From positions 124,999,610-125,063,609 of the forward strand of contig NC_045441.1 in NCBI RefSeq assembly GCF_002776525.5: a stretch of 64,000 bases of DNA, in the 5' to 3' direction. The stretch comes from Piliocolobus tephrosceles (taxonomy: Eukaryota; Chordata; Mammalia; Primates; Cercopithecidae). A program made the position numbers and the translations under genes. Under the pieces are notes generated by a model. That model saw only the letters and a program-made list of their open reading frames with translations. It ran no database searches and had not been told where the DNA came from. Positions 45,977 to 56,648 of the stretch are shown in pieces (positions within the stretch are counted from its first letter, which is position 1; every line of letters starts with the position of its first letter).

Positions 45977-47027
45977 GAAAAATATAACTTCTTTTAAAAA
46001 AACTCTAGTAGTATTCTCAAAACCAACATCTGGTGGCCAGGAATTGTCTGTGTATTATTTTCCTTTGTGTGACAAGCTGCTGTTACCATGAGTGTTGCCA
46101 GACGTGTGATCCACTCTTCTATCAAAACAGTGGAAATAAGACCATCCTTGCTGCTGCAGCTGCTGAATCACAGAAGTTGCTAGAGTGGCCAGACAATGCT
46201 TTGTTTTGCTTCGTCACGTTTAGCTGTGCCCGAGTATGTGTCACGATGGCTCACAGTGACCTGCACCTGACCCCATGGTCAGCATTTCCTCAGTGAATTG
46301 TTGTGACTCTGTGGTATATGTCTTCACTTCATTGATTTGGGTTTGCAATCATTATCAGTAGTACTTATGAGGCTCCATGGTCAATATTTGGGTCCATGGA
46401 CACAGGTAGCTTTGTGGCTCTTCTAATAGTCTTTTCTAGGGCAGGATTTACTGAATCAAAGCTGTTTTCACATTTTACTGTAGAATGTCATCATTCAGTC
46501 ATCATTTACGTCATCATTCAGAACAAACACAGTGAAACGTCTATCGCGGGCCAGGTGCTATTAAAGCTGCTGTTAAATTCTCTTCTCAATCAGCAATCAT
46601 ATTTTAAGAAGTAAAAGCCTTGGAGAAAAATATCCCACGGCTGATGTGTGATGATCTGGCTGGTATCTGGAGAAGATCATTGACCTGATACGGGACCTAT
46701 TTAGTTGGATAGGATGAGTGGCCACCCAAAAAGAAAAACAGAGGGCAAAAGCCACTCCACTGTGTAGAGAAATTGGGACACACCACTCCAGGGCACCTGG
46801 CCCCAAGGCTGCTGTTCCCAAGCCAGTGGCACACCCACTGCAGCGGGGAATCCATCTGCACAGCACACCGTGATGGTAAACAGGGCATTGGGCTAAGAAA
46901 GCAGCCTTCAGCCTCCTCAGAGTGGCTCTGCCTGCCAGTCCACAATGACCTGCATGTAAAAAGCATGAGACCGCAGTTCATGTCATAGGTCCCAAGAAAT
47001 CTTTGCATGTCTCTCCCAACCCTCCAC
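45977..47027. other. Unassigned DNA; three short CRE-like direct repeats at 46487-46520
   Basis: No gene assigned. The 11-bp units GTCATCATTCA, GTCATCATTTA and GTCATCATTCA lie at 46487, 46498 and 46510. The junction of units two and three makes TTACGTCA, a CREB/ATF-type octamer. Whether it is bound is unknown. Confidence 0.5.
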
Positions 47028-47326
47028 TTTTTTTTTTTTTTTTTCTGAGACACAGTTTCATTCTGTTGCCCAGGCTGGAGTGCAGTGGTGTGATCTCGGC
47101 TCACTGCAACCTCTGCCTCCTGGGTTCAAGCGATTCTTGTGCCTCAGCCTCCCAAGTAGCTGCGACTACAGGCATGTGCCATCACACCCAGCTAATTTTT
47201 ATATTAGTAGAGATGGGGTTTTCCCATGTTGGCCAGACTGGTCTCAAACTCCTGACCTCAAGTGATCTGCCCACCTTGGCCTCCCAAAGTGCTGGGATTA
47301 CAGGAATGAGCCCCTGTGCCCGGCTT
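47028..47326 (-). mobile_element. Full-length Alu
   Basis: Reverse Alu with T tail; CCTCCACTTT before and TCTCCACTTT after. The 141-codon frame at 47003-47428 is an Alu translation. Confidence 0.93.
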
Positions 47327-47699
47327 CCACTCTCCACTTTATTTTGGAATTCAAGGAAAGGTAAGGTAAAGGTAAGGCTTGAGTCTCAGGAATCCAACTT
47401 TGGGGACATAAGGGGGAAAATCCCCTAAGAATAACTGAGGGTCATTTTCACCAGTGTTACATCTTTGGAACCATTGTTCCATTTTCCCCTGACTTCTTTT
47501 GGCTGGAATATACCTTTGAAATTCATTTTTAAAGATTGTCCTGGGTGTCTGGAGCTTCAACACTTGGCCAGTTTTGCTACGGCCAGTTTTGCTACATTTC
47601 ACGTGTTAAAGGCTTCCATTTACTTTCTCTTTAGGAAGTCATTTCTGATGGCATCTATATATAGGCTATTTGACTATTGCTCTTATGGTCTTATTCAAT

Positions 47700-47880
47700 G
47701 GCCCTCAAACTTCAGCATGCATCAAAATCACCTAGAGGGCTTGTTACAACACAGGCTTTTGGGTCCAGCCTGAGTTTGAGTCAGTAGGTCTTGGCTAGGG
47801 CCCAAAAGTTTGGATTTTTATTAAGTTTCCAGGTTATGGCGATGCTGTTGGTGTAGAGACCACATTTTGAGAATCAATGA
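47700..47880 (+). mobile_element. MER5A hAT-Charlie element
   Basis: 'GGCCCTCAAACTTCAGCATGCATCAAAATCACCTAGAGGGCTTGTTACAACACAGG' through 'GTAGAGACCACATTTTGAGAATCAATG' with the CTCAAAC/TTTGAGAA terminal repeats. Near full length. Confidence 0.88.
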
Positions 47881-48120
47881 TGTTACAGAAAGAGGAAAAA
47901 AATAATCTCATGGTGGTCTGGTATACTGTGCTGCATGGAAGTTCTATGACAGCTATTCTCTAATCGCAAACTAATTCTCCTCTAAGCTCTTTCTTTCTAC
48001 CAGATGTGTGCCTTCCATCCATATATGCGGGTCTGTTCTTCAATCATTATATAAGGGGACTCTGTTCCCTTTAAAACGTATTTAACCAGATTTAAACTTT
48101 CTTTATAGAGCCCAATTCTT

Positions 48121-48427
48121 TTTTCTTTTTGAGACTGGGTCTCACTTTGTTGCCTAGACCAGAGTGCAGTGGTGCAATCACAGCTCACTCATTGTAGCCT
48201 CAAACCTCCCAAGCTCAAGCAATCCTCCCACCTCAGCCTCCCAAGTAGTTGGGTCTACAGGCACTTGCCACCATACCCAGCTAATTGTTTTTTAATTTTT
48301 TGCAGAGACTCAGTCTCCCTCTGTTGCCCAGGCTGGTCTCAAACTCCTGGGCTCAAGTGATGTTCCTTGCCTCAGCCTCCCAAAGTGCTGGGATTACAGG
48401 CGTGAGCCACTGCGCCGGTCCTAGATT
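48121..48427 (-). mobile_element. Old Alu (AluJ-like) downstream of MTPN
   Basis: Reverse Alu, CCAATTCTT at 48112-48120 and 48428-48436 as the duplication. About 0.7 kb beyond the MTPN cleavage site. Confidence 0.92.
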
Positions 48428-48436
48428 CCAATTCTT

Positions 48437-49121
48437 AAAATGAGAACTTCAAACATTTTCTGTAAACACTTCCCCCTAAAGCCGCACATGGTCCCCATTT
48501 ATACTTTAGTCAACAACGTGAAAGTTCTAAAACATAGCTTTTGCTGTAACTTAGTATCTGCACATATTTTTTTCTATCATTAAAAGTAAACTGCAGAATA
48601 GTCTTCTGGTGTTGACAAGATTACAACACAACCAAACTAATTTTGTATTTAATTTTGTTCAGTTTTAAGGTTCAAAGTAATCATCCTGAAAATTACACTC
48701 TAAAAAGGTGCTTGTAGCTGAGTTTGGAAATGCAGATCTCCAAGAAATGTGAGCCAATGAAAGGATCAAAGAGGTTTAACCACGACTTCATTTTCTTCAA
48801 CCCCTCTGAAGATCCTGACGCTCTGGGATGTGTTGGCTATACCTTGTTCCCCATCAACCAGGAGCATTACTGAAGTTACGGTAAAACAATTAATGTCAGG
48901 AGACTGACACAAAAGCAAATCCTTTCAAAGACTGGTATAAGGTTTACTTCAATTAAATCTTTATGTTTTATTTTCCCTCCATTCATCTTTTTTTTCTAGA
49001 AGTGGGATATATTAATTTAGATTAACTAAATGTTTGCGTCAATCAAGCTTCTGGTATAGTTTTAGAGATGACTACAAAATGAAATTGATAGTAACTGAGA
49101 AAAATGCTGTGACACACTAGC
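48437..49121. other. Unassigned DNA immediately downstream of MTPN
   Basis: No repeats recognised in the 0.7 kb past the polyadenylation site. The minus-strand sequence just past the cleavage point contains GTGTGTC (complement of about 49112-49118), a plausible GU-rich downstream element. Confidence 0.5.
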
Positions 49122-49137
49122 TGTAGCACAATTCAAG

Positions 49138-49143
49138 TTTATT
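49138..49143 (-). terminator. MTPN: MTPN polyadenylation signal AATAAA
   Basis: TTTATT on the plus strand is AATAAA for MTPN, the only one found in the exon. A CA cleavage dinucleotide follows about 15 nt downstream (near 49122) and GTGTGTC lies beyond it, a textbook arrangement. Confidence 0.88.
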
Positions 49144-49146
49144 CCA

Positions 49147-49153
49147 TTTGTTC
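49147..49153 (-). promoter_or_regulatory. Candidate miR-375 seed match (7mer-A1)
   Basis: Minus-strand GAACAAA pairs with miR-375 positions 2-7 with A opposite position 1. It lies 3 nt upstream of AATAAA, in the last 35 nt of the UTR. MTPN is a published miR-375 target, but I do not know whether this is the tested site. Confidence 0.5.
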
Positions 49154-49634
49154 TTGCAACACAAAACTTAAACACAGTATTATTTAGCATTCGGATGTAC
49201 ATGAACCAGGATACTTATGAGAAACCCAATTGTGTCAAAAGTATGACATTGTGGAAAAAATGAACTCAAATATATCAAAATGCACAAAGCACTAGTCTTC
49301 CTCCATTACTGCTTAGAAAGATATGATTGTTTCTCCATTTACAAAATAGAATCAGGACAATTTAAATTTTTTATATTTTGCATGCAAAACACTGCAATTG
49401 CTTATTTATGTAGGAGGGCACTCTCACCAGCTTCTTCTATACACAATTGAGTATACAATATTGCATGGAAGAAAACAGCAGCTCAATTGAAATATTAGAA
49501 AAAAAAACCCAATAGATACATATAGATTTAAAATCCAGTACTTGGGAAAAGAAATCAATGAATAAAAGGCCTACTTGTCTGCAGCTTCCACACACTGCAC
49601 CTACCTACTACCTCTCTTCCATGCTTAACTGGGT

Positions 49635-49811
49635 TTAGAAAGGTGAGCTATGCGTAGAAGAACTACTTGGGATATTCAAGTGCTGTATTTGAACGATAAG
49701 CCTATAGATACCAGTCTGAAGCTGCAAGGGAGACTTTGTTAGTACACTACTATAAACAGGTAAACTACCTGTTTGTACTTGATATAGTGCATATGAAATG
49801 ACTGATTTAAT
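49635..49811 (-). CDS. LUZP6: LUZP6/MPD6 reading frame in the MTPN 3' UTR, start codon ATT
   Basis: From 49811 down, 58 sense codons followed by TAA (49637-49635). After the first codon the product reads KSVISYALYQVQTGSLPVYS and ends LNIPSSSSTHSSPF, which I recognise as LUZP6 (leucine zipper protein 6, also MPD6, a 58-residue autoantigen of myeloproliferative disease reported to be translated by internal initiation from the MTPN mRNA). Two differences from the human protein as I remember it: codon 1 is ATT instead of ATG, and residue 34 is Gly (GGT) where human has Val. No Met codon occurs anywhere in the frame and an in-frame TAG lies three codons upstream of codon 1. So AUG-initiated LUZP6 is not possible from this sequence. 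It could be a human-specific ORF gain, a loss in this lineage, a polymorphism, or a base error. Confidence 0.8.
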   Translation of the reverse strand: MKSVISYALYQVQTGSLPVYSSVLTKSPLQLQTGIYRLIVQIQHLNIPSSSSTHSSPF

Positions 49812-50655
49812 ACAAAACTACAGAACATGCAAGATTTTTTCTGAGATGTTAAGTATTACTTCAGTGGAGAACAAAACTTACTTAACCTTTTGCTAATGCA
49901 TGTAGTACCAGAAAGCAGACATGGTTTTAGTTTCCTTTACTCAAAATATGAACATTAAGTGTTGTGAATTTGTCTGCCAAGTGGTTCAGAAATACATTAT
50001 AAATAACCTAGTTAAAAAAAGAAACTGTGAACCATCTTGGTCAGTCTATTCTATTCTATGTTTATATGTTATTTTCTCAAGCAATAGCTTCATAATTATG
50101 GGGTTTACAAAAAGGTTGAGAAAGAAGAGGGAAGGCAAAATAGCCTCTACTGCATTACAAGGAACATCAGGATAAACTGTACAAAGAATTACGAGGTTTC
50201 CATACCATGAATGTAGAAAGCAGACCAGGTTTAGGAAGGATAGGACAATGCACTCTCTGCAATAGCCAACTACAACAAAACACTTTGAAAGCAAAGGTGA
50301 AAATTATGTAAAGGGAAAAAATTCAAGCCTTTAAATAGCATTATGTCAAGAGGTGAAAACAAAGGTATCAAAACACCCTGTTGCACTACGTTGATAGTTA
50401 TAGACTGATAGAGTGCCCTCCATTTTCAATGAGGATGTCTCCATATTTTAGTTCAGTGATGTAATAAAGTACTGATTACTGATTTTTAACCCAACTCTTA
50501 ACAGGTTGCATTAAGACAGCAAAATTAGCCAAATACAACAAAGTATTTAAACCACTACTTTGTGATTGTTTTCTTGGATATAGGAAAATTACAGGGTTAG
50601 GCTAGTTGTAAGTGAAAAAGCCACAGGATTAAAAAAAGGGCTCATGGGGAAAGAT

Positions 50656-50692
50656 ACACACACACACCCACACCCACACACACCCACACGTC
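50656..50692. repeat. CA-rich compound repeat in the MTPN 3' UTR
   Basis: (CA)n with CCCACAC interruptions; in the mRNA it reads as a GU-rich tract, a possible binding site for GU-binding proteins such as CELF. Confidence 0.9.
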
Positions 50693-52277
50693 CAATCAGC
50701 AACTGATCAGTAAAACTTGTTATTAACCAGGGTGACTGTTCTTGGTAATAGTTTAACCCTGCTGTAGAATGCTACGTTGCCTTTAAAAATCAATTCAATT
50801 ATTACCCACAATCTGAGTATCAGTCCCTAACCCACCCTCCCCTCTCTAAAAATTTGAGGTACATTCAATTATTGCATGACTTGGCTAAGAAAAAACTCTT
50901 AATATTTTTAGTAAGGTTATATGGATGGCAAGTCAAAGGAATCTTAACATTTTAAATGCAAGATACAAAATTTAAGCTTACATATTTTAATTAGCTGTAC
51001 TGCTCATGAAATAAATATTTGGAAATATGTGTAAATATTTTCTGCAGGTCCTAAGAACACCATTTTAGGGCACTGTATTCTAAGAACAGAGAATACATTT
51101 TGGAGTTGTCACACTTTATGCGATGCATGATTTATAAAAGCAACAAAAATATATTATGCAGGTGGGTTGGCATATGTTCAGCAGAAGCCTATCAACAACT
51201 CTGGGAAACCTGGTTACAAGTATATTTTTGAAGGGATGGGGCTAAATTTGTCCAAACAGTAAATCTCACCCCAGTGATAGCTTTGGTGCAATAAGTAATC
51301 AGCATCCAAGATGGGTCTGAGAGAGGCATTCCAAAGAATGTTCCTTAATTCTCCATACATAACCGAGGTCCATTCAAACAGCAAATAAAGAAAATCCATA
51401 GGTACTAAGATAACTGTTCTCTCTTTATATGATACTAACAGGCTTATGGCTATGATTCTATTTTTAAATCCCCTTTTACTACCAGCAGGAGTTTGAAAGT
51501 GTTTCAATGCTATATAAAATGTATGAATCTAGAGGAGAAAAAAATATGCATACTGGAATGGTTTCTCCTTTAGACTTCCAAAACTTAAGATTTTATAAAT
51601 AAAACTAGTCAGTTTTATCTAAAGAGACATGAAATCCATGTGAAAGGGGAGAGAAAATCCAAAGTTCAGTCATCCAGCAATTTAGGAGTGTGCCCCTCCT
51701 CACCTTAACTAAGCTTTCACATAAAGCTTAAAGTCACTGAGGAAAGATTTGGTCACCAACCTTACAGGCAGCGCTCTTAACTATGCCAGGAAATCCCCAG
51801 TAGAATGCATTCTTAAGGCAGAAGGCTAGAGCTAATTGCTTATCTCAGCACCCTAAGTTTACATCACAGCAGCCACTACTGTTTACACAGTTAGGGCTAC
51901 CAAATATGTCGAGTTGGCCTTTGTAGAATCAGACCTTCAACACAATCAATTAATAAATTAGCTAGGGAGCTGAAAAGGTCAAATGATACTGGTATATTTT
52001 GTCTTTGCTCTCCCTTGGGTATAAGGTGTATTAGAAAGGGAAGAGGCTTACTTGATCAGGAATCCCAGTAAAAGCCTGATCATGGTTCTTTTTGCCCCTC
52101 CTCCAGAACACTTTTTTTTTTCCCCAGTAGTCTGATTTGTTATGAATTTCTCTCTCCCCTCACCCCTCTTAAAGTATTTAGCTGAAGAAGCTGGCAGATA
52201 GAGAGTGACAGACAGACAGGCAGCAGTGTGAGGCCACAGGAGAGTCATTCTTCCCAAGTTATCAGTCCATCCATCCA

Positions 52278-52364
52278 TCACTGGAGAAGAGCTTTGATTG
52301 CCTGGTTGTCAGTGGCTTCAAAGGCAGTCAGTCCATCTGGGCCTTTCACAGTTTTATCAGCACC
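52278..52364 (-). CDS. MTPN: Myotrophin, last 28 codons (terminal coding exon)
   Basis: Minus-strand frame from 52364 encodes 28 residues beginning GADKTVKGPDGLTAFEATDN and ending IKALLQ, stop TGA at 52280-52278. This is the C-terminal end of myotrophin (118 residues in mammals), the last ankyrin-repeat half. Myotrophin binds the F-actin capping protein CapZ and blocks barbed-end capping; it also interacts with NF-kB and is linked to cardiac hypertrophy. The exon starts exactly after a CAG acceptor and between codons (phase 0). Earlier exons (about 90 codons) lie beyond 64000. The coding sequence shows no break or substitution that I can detect. Confidence 0.97.
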   Translation of the reverse strand, partial: GADKTVKGPDGLTAFEATDNQAIKALLQ

Positions 52365-52390
52365 CTGGAAAAGAGAGGAAAGGGTCCTTA
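52365..52390 (-). promoter_or_regulatory. MTPN: 3' splice site of the MTPN terminal exon
   Basis: On the minus strand the intron ends in a pyrimidine-rich CCCTTTCCTCTCTTTTCCAG, directly followed by GGTGCTGAT of the coding exon. A strong acceptor. Confidence 0.93.
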
Positions 52391-53029
52391 TCATTCAATG
52401 AGCCCACAACTGGGGGAAGAGAATGTAAGACTAGATTGCATGGCACAGGTTAATGTTTACATCAAGAATTAAAAATTCTTTACTAGTGGAGACTATTCTA
52501 CTGCAGAAAAACAAAAAAGCTGGCAATGTTATGGATTAATGTTGTAAAAACGCCCCATTATTTTTCAGGCACTAAGAATTGTAAGCTACAAAATGAACCC
52601 AGGCAATCACTGGCTTTTATTTATACTATCATATATTTATCTAATTAGGCTTTAAAAATAATATCCCTATGCACAGTATGAAACGGGGAAAAAGTAAATC
52701 ACTTTGCTAAAGTATTTCTGTGACAAATTATTTTTTCTTATTTGAAACACTTTTTGTATATAATACTTAATGCACTCTACATCAAGAACATATACAGTAT
52801 TGGTCATTTTACTTGTAAACACTTCGCAGTAAATGCCTGAGAGGCGGACTGTAAGAAGGTTCCCTGCGATATTGTAGGGAAATATTCAGTGCAGATACCA
52901 GACCGCTCTGAACGCTTAACCTGGAGAGTGCTGCCTTGGAACATTTTATCTGCAACACGGCATTCTGGTTTTGAGAGGGTGTATGTGCCCTTTTGTGCCT
53001 GTATGTTGTTTTATCTGTCTGCCCTTTCT

Positions 53030-53100
53030 GGATGAAAGCTCCATGGGGGCAGTAATTCACCACTGTACTCCCAGCACCTGGAAAAGTGCCTAGGTGCACG
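53030..53100 (+). repeat. L2 3' end fragment
   Basis: 'GAAAGCTCCATGGGGGCAGTAATTCACCACTGTACTCCCAGCACCTGG' is sense L2 3' sequence. Confidence 0.75.
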
Positions 53101-53474
53101 GTAGGTTAATCTGCTCCCAAACCAGGTCTGATTCTTGACTTCCAGAGACAACATCCTACCATCTGAGGGTTCTCTTCACCAGCTCTAGCTCCAGCCAGTA
53201 CTTATTCACCACATACTCCGGCCAGTACTTATTCACTCCCCTTCCCAAATCTCACGCATTCTTCTGCTTGTTCCTGACGCCTACAGAATTGTTTAAACTT
53301 GGCATATATGGTCCTTTAGAGGCTAACACTGGTCAACTTTACCAGTCTCTTCTCCAGTTAACCTCTCCATGCTCTAATCCTACAGAATTTCCCACCAGTT
53401 CCTGCCGTGTGTCACGCCTTTATCCATGCGGGCTCTACATGGGATGCCTTACCCTTTTCTTTGGCAAATCCACC

Positions 53475-53775
53475 CATTCACTCAACAAATATTTACTGAA
53501 TGTTTAATGTGCACATCCTGTGTAAAGGACTGGAGAATCAAAGAAAAATAAGACAAGAGTCTGCCAGTCTGGATGGTATGAGAGTCAGACAACTCAACCA
53601 ACACAACACCGTGAGACGAGAGCAGTAACAGGGATGAGTGGCCCATAATCAGAACAGGACGTGGCAGGAGGGCGTTTTAAGGTAGAAAGTCTTCCGAGAT
53701 GAGGTAAAAAGCCTGAGCTGACTGTTGACGAGGAGTACAGGCTAATTGGTTAGTAAACCAGGGAGGAGATGACAT
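53475..53775 (-). repeat. L2-like fragment, reverse
   Basis: 'ATTCACTCAACAAATATTTACTGAATG' followed by purine-rich antisense L2-like sequence. The preceding 53150-53470 may be sense L2. Confidence 0.5.
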
Positions 53776-54154
53776 TCTAGGAAGTGTTAAATGATCACAA
53801 AGTCCTCCTCAGTATTATTATAAAAGTCTCTATTTCTTCATTTCTAAATCAATTTAACTGCTTCATGGAAGACATGGAATTCAGGGTCAAGTGGGAGAGA
53901 CGTCAGTGCGTGAGAACTTCAATGCTATGAGTCCCGCCACGAGGGTTAAGGGACGACTGGGATAACTGTATTCAAAAAAGTTATTTCTTATTCATTTTGA
54001 TGGCTGTTTTTATGACTAGCATTATAACTGTAATTCTGCACTAACAGTTACATATTATAGTGAACTTCTATTGCTTTTTAGCTACCGGAGTTTATTTCCC
54101 TCCATTTGATGGCAGCACCCTAATTTCATCTCGGGGAATCATTTGTCCCCTATT

Positions 54155-54475
54155 GTTTTTTAACATTTTAATTTTTAATTATCATGGGTACAGAACAGTT
54201 CTACATATTGATGGGGTATGTGATGTTGTGATACAGTCATACAATGTGTAATGATCAAATCAGGGCACTTACCACGTCTTTGTGTTAGAACATTCTAATT
54301 CCGCTCTTTTACTTATTTTAAAATACACAGTAAATTGTTAACGAGTGTAAAAAATAAGTTGTTAATAACAGTTAACAATTTACTGTAGCCCTGTTGTGCT
54401 ACCAAATACTAGATCATGTTCATTGTAAGTGTATTTCTGTTCCCCTTACCCATTCCCAGTGTCCTCTATAGTCCT
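54155..54475 (-). mobile_element. L1 3' UTR fragment with local inverted duplication
   Basis: 'AATTATCATGGGTACAGAACAG', 'TTGATGGGGTATGTGATGTTGTGATACAG', 'ACAATGTGTAATGATCAAATCAGGG' and 'CCCTGTTGTGCTACCAAATACTAGATC' match an antisense L1MB/L1PB 3' UTR. A perfect 16-bp inverted repeat (54327-54342 and 54371-54386) is not part of L1. Confidence 0.8.
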
Positions 54476-54999
54476 GGGATTATAAAATGGAGATGCTTAT
54501 TTTCCTCACCAAATTTCAAAGATTTATTTAACTCAAGCGGAATACTCTCTCCTAAATTTTGAATCTTGACTGAAGAGATCAAAAGAGGGAATATAAGAAG
54601 TCAGAGCTCATTTGCGGGGCATCCCCTTCGATGAACCAGCTGAGAAGTTCCTGCTACCCAGAGCCCTGCAGTTGCCACAGCTCAGTCTCTTCTCAGCCTG
54701 GTTCCCAGCTTTTCCTGTTGATTCTGCAACCAGGCCAGTAGCTTTTCAAAAACTCCTTTTCTGCTTGTTGACTTATCTCTGCTATTTGCAACCAGAAGTA
54801 TTTAGATAAAATATTTTTAAAATGTGCATGTCACCTTTTTCCTAATTATGATGCAAACTTAGAAAACTCCTAATTCTATAGGTTAGATACAAGTAATATT
54901 AACATCTTAGTCTTTCCTTCTACTCTTCTGTTCTAAATATGTATACATTATACTTGTTTAAAAAATGATCGAGTAATTTTAAGTAGAGTGACTATATTT

Positions 55000-55151
55000 A
55001 TATCAGACAAAAGAAGCCTTAAGATAAAAAAAATTACTAGAGACAAAGAGGACATTTCATAATGATAAAAGGTTCACAATTCAAAAATGTAATTTAAAAA
55101 TTCCATTTGTAGTAGCATCAAAAAGGATAAAATACTTAAGAATAAATTTAA
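55000..55151 (+). mobile_element. L1 ORF2 fragments
   Basis: 'GACATTTCATAATGATAAAAGGTTCA' and 'TAGTAGCATCAAAAAGGATAAAATACTTAAGAATAAATTTAA' are L1 ORF2 tracts that are not adjacent in L1, so a deletion joins them. The Alu at 55152 interrupts the second. Confidence 0.7.
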
Positions 55152-55531
55152 GGCCAGGCAGAGTGGCTCACAGCTGTAATCCCAGCACTTTGGGAGGCCT
55201 ATGCAGGTGGATCACCTGAGGCCAGGAGTTCCAGACCAGCCTGGCCAACATGGCAAAACCCCATCTCTACTAAAAACACAAAAATTAGCCTCATGTGGTG
55301 GCACACGCCTGTAATCGTAGCTACTCCGTAGGCTAAGGCATGAAAATCACTTGAACCCAGGAGGCGGAGGGTGCAGTAAGCACAGATGAGATCAAGACGC
55401 TGCACTCCAGCCTGGGCAACTAAGCAAGACTCAGTCTAAAACTAAACTAAACTAAACTAAACTGAACTGAACTGAACTGAACTAAAATAAACTAAACTAA
55501 ACTAAAATAAAATATAAAATAAAATAAAATA
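55152..55531 (+). mobile_element. Alu with tail expanded to (AAACT)n
   Basis: GGCCAGGCAGAGTGGCTCAC start; AAGAATAAATTTAA (55138-55151) and AAGAATGAATTTAA (55532-55545) are the duplication. The tail from 55435 is about 95 bp of ACTAA, ACTGA and AATAA units. Confidence 0.94.
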
Positions 55532-55545
55532 AAGAATGAATTTAA

Positions 55546-56260
55546 TAAAGTAAAACCAGTTGCTCTAAAAAAAAAAAAAGATGAACCAGTTTTGTCAATA
55601 TAGGTAAGAATATTAAAACAACTTTTTTTGGTACTTGATGCAGTAACTGAAGAATTTAAGTATATTTGGCCCTATCGCTTCCTTGAAGAAACCATTTTTA
55701 AATTGTTTTTAATTATTTACATAACTTTAAACAATATACTCATGCTGATATTTGAGCTATAACTTTAGATTTTATCTTTTGACTTCCTGCTACATAGATA
55801 AGCCTTTAGCTCATCACTACCACCCTTCCCTAGACCCTCGCAACTTCTTATACTTAAAATATTTTGTTCTTTATAAATGTAAATGATATTTATTTAAACC
55901 TGTATTTCTTGTTCCATCAATTCTCATAAAGTAATTTTATAAGATACTTTCTCAACCTTCCCATCACTCCCTTCACCTCCTAATTTGACAGCTTTTCTAT
56001 TTTGTCAAGATTAACTTTAATATTCTGGTATGTAAAAACTGTGTTTTTATCAATTCTTATAGTTAAAATAAGTGACGTTCAAATTATTTCTAGGTAAATG
56101 CTGCTCATGGCGGCACCTAGCAGACTAATATGACTAGTCATTTTCTCTCTGTTGTTCCAATACTGCAACCTGTGCAATCCTCACAAGTGACAGAATCAGA
56201 AGGTAACACTTACAGTAGCAGCCTGAGTTTTCCCCAGTCCCACAAACTTACGAATTAAAA
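55546..56260. other. Unassigned intronic DNA
   Basis: No repeat family or exon recognised. Confidence 0.5.
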
Positions 56261-56648
56261 TGATTTGGCTCTGTGTCCCCACCCAAATCTCAAGTCTAAC
56301 TGCAATTCCCAATGTTGGAGGTGGGGCCTGGTGGGAGGTGACTGGGTCACGGGTGCTAATGGTTTGGCGCCACCCCCTACCCTCCTAGTGCTGTCCTGTG
56401 ATAGAGTTCTCATGAGATCTGGTTGCTTAAAAGTGTGTAGCACCTCCCCCTTCACACTGTCTCCTGCCACCATGAGAAGATACCACTGCTTCCCCTTTGC
56501 CTTCTGCCAGGATTGTAAGTTTCCTGAGGCCTCCCCAGCCACGCCTCCTGTACAGCCTGAGGAACTGTGAGTGAATTAAACCTCTTCTCTTCATAAATTA
56601 CCCAGTCTCGGGTAGTTCTTTATAGCAGTGTGAGAACAGACTAATTCA
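56261..56648 (+). mobile_element. MST-type solo LTR in the MTPN intron
   Basis: TGATTTGGCTCTGTGTCCCCACCC start, 'GGAGGTGGGGCCTGGTGGGAGGTGACTGGG', 'CATAAATTACCCAGTCTCGGG' and 'GAGAACAGACTAATTCA' end. Antisense to MTPN. Confidence 0.9.

Larger units (their letters stand above)
49122..52277 (-). other. MTPN: MTPN 3' UTR
   Basis: About 3.15 kb of minus-strand exon after the stop codon, free of Alu, L1, LTR and MIR although the flanking DNA is dense in them, as expected of a conserved, constrained UTR. It starts ATGGATGGATGGACTGATAA after the stop, which agrees with the known MTPN mRNA. It contains the LUZP6/MPD6 frame, a compound CA-rich tract (50656-50692) and one AATAAA at its end. Long MTPN 3' UTRs are targets of microRNA control; miR-375 repression of MTPN in pancreatic beta cells is established. 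Confidence 0.93.

Noticed and set aside
47003..47428. 141-codon plus frame
   Set aside because: Alu translation.
1..49121. A hidden new multi-gene system
   Set aside because: Every long frame examined is repeat-derived or lacks any motif; nothing supports coordinated novel genes.
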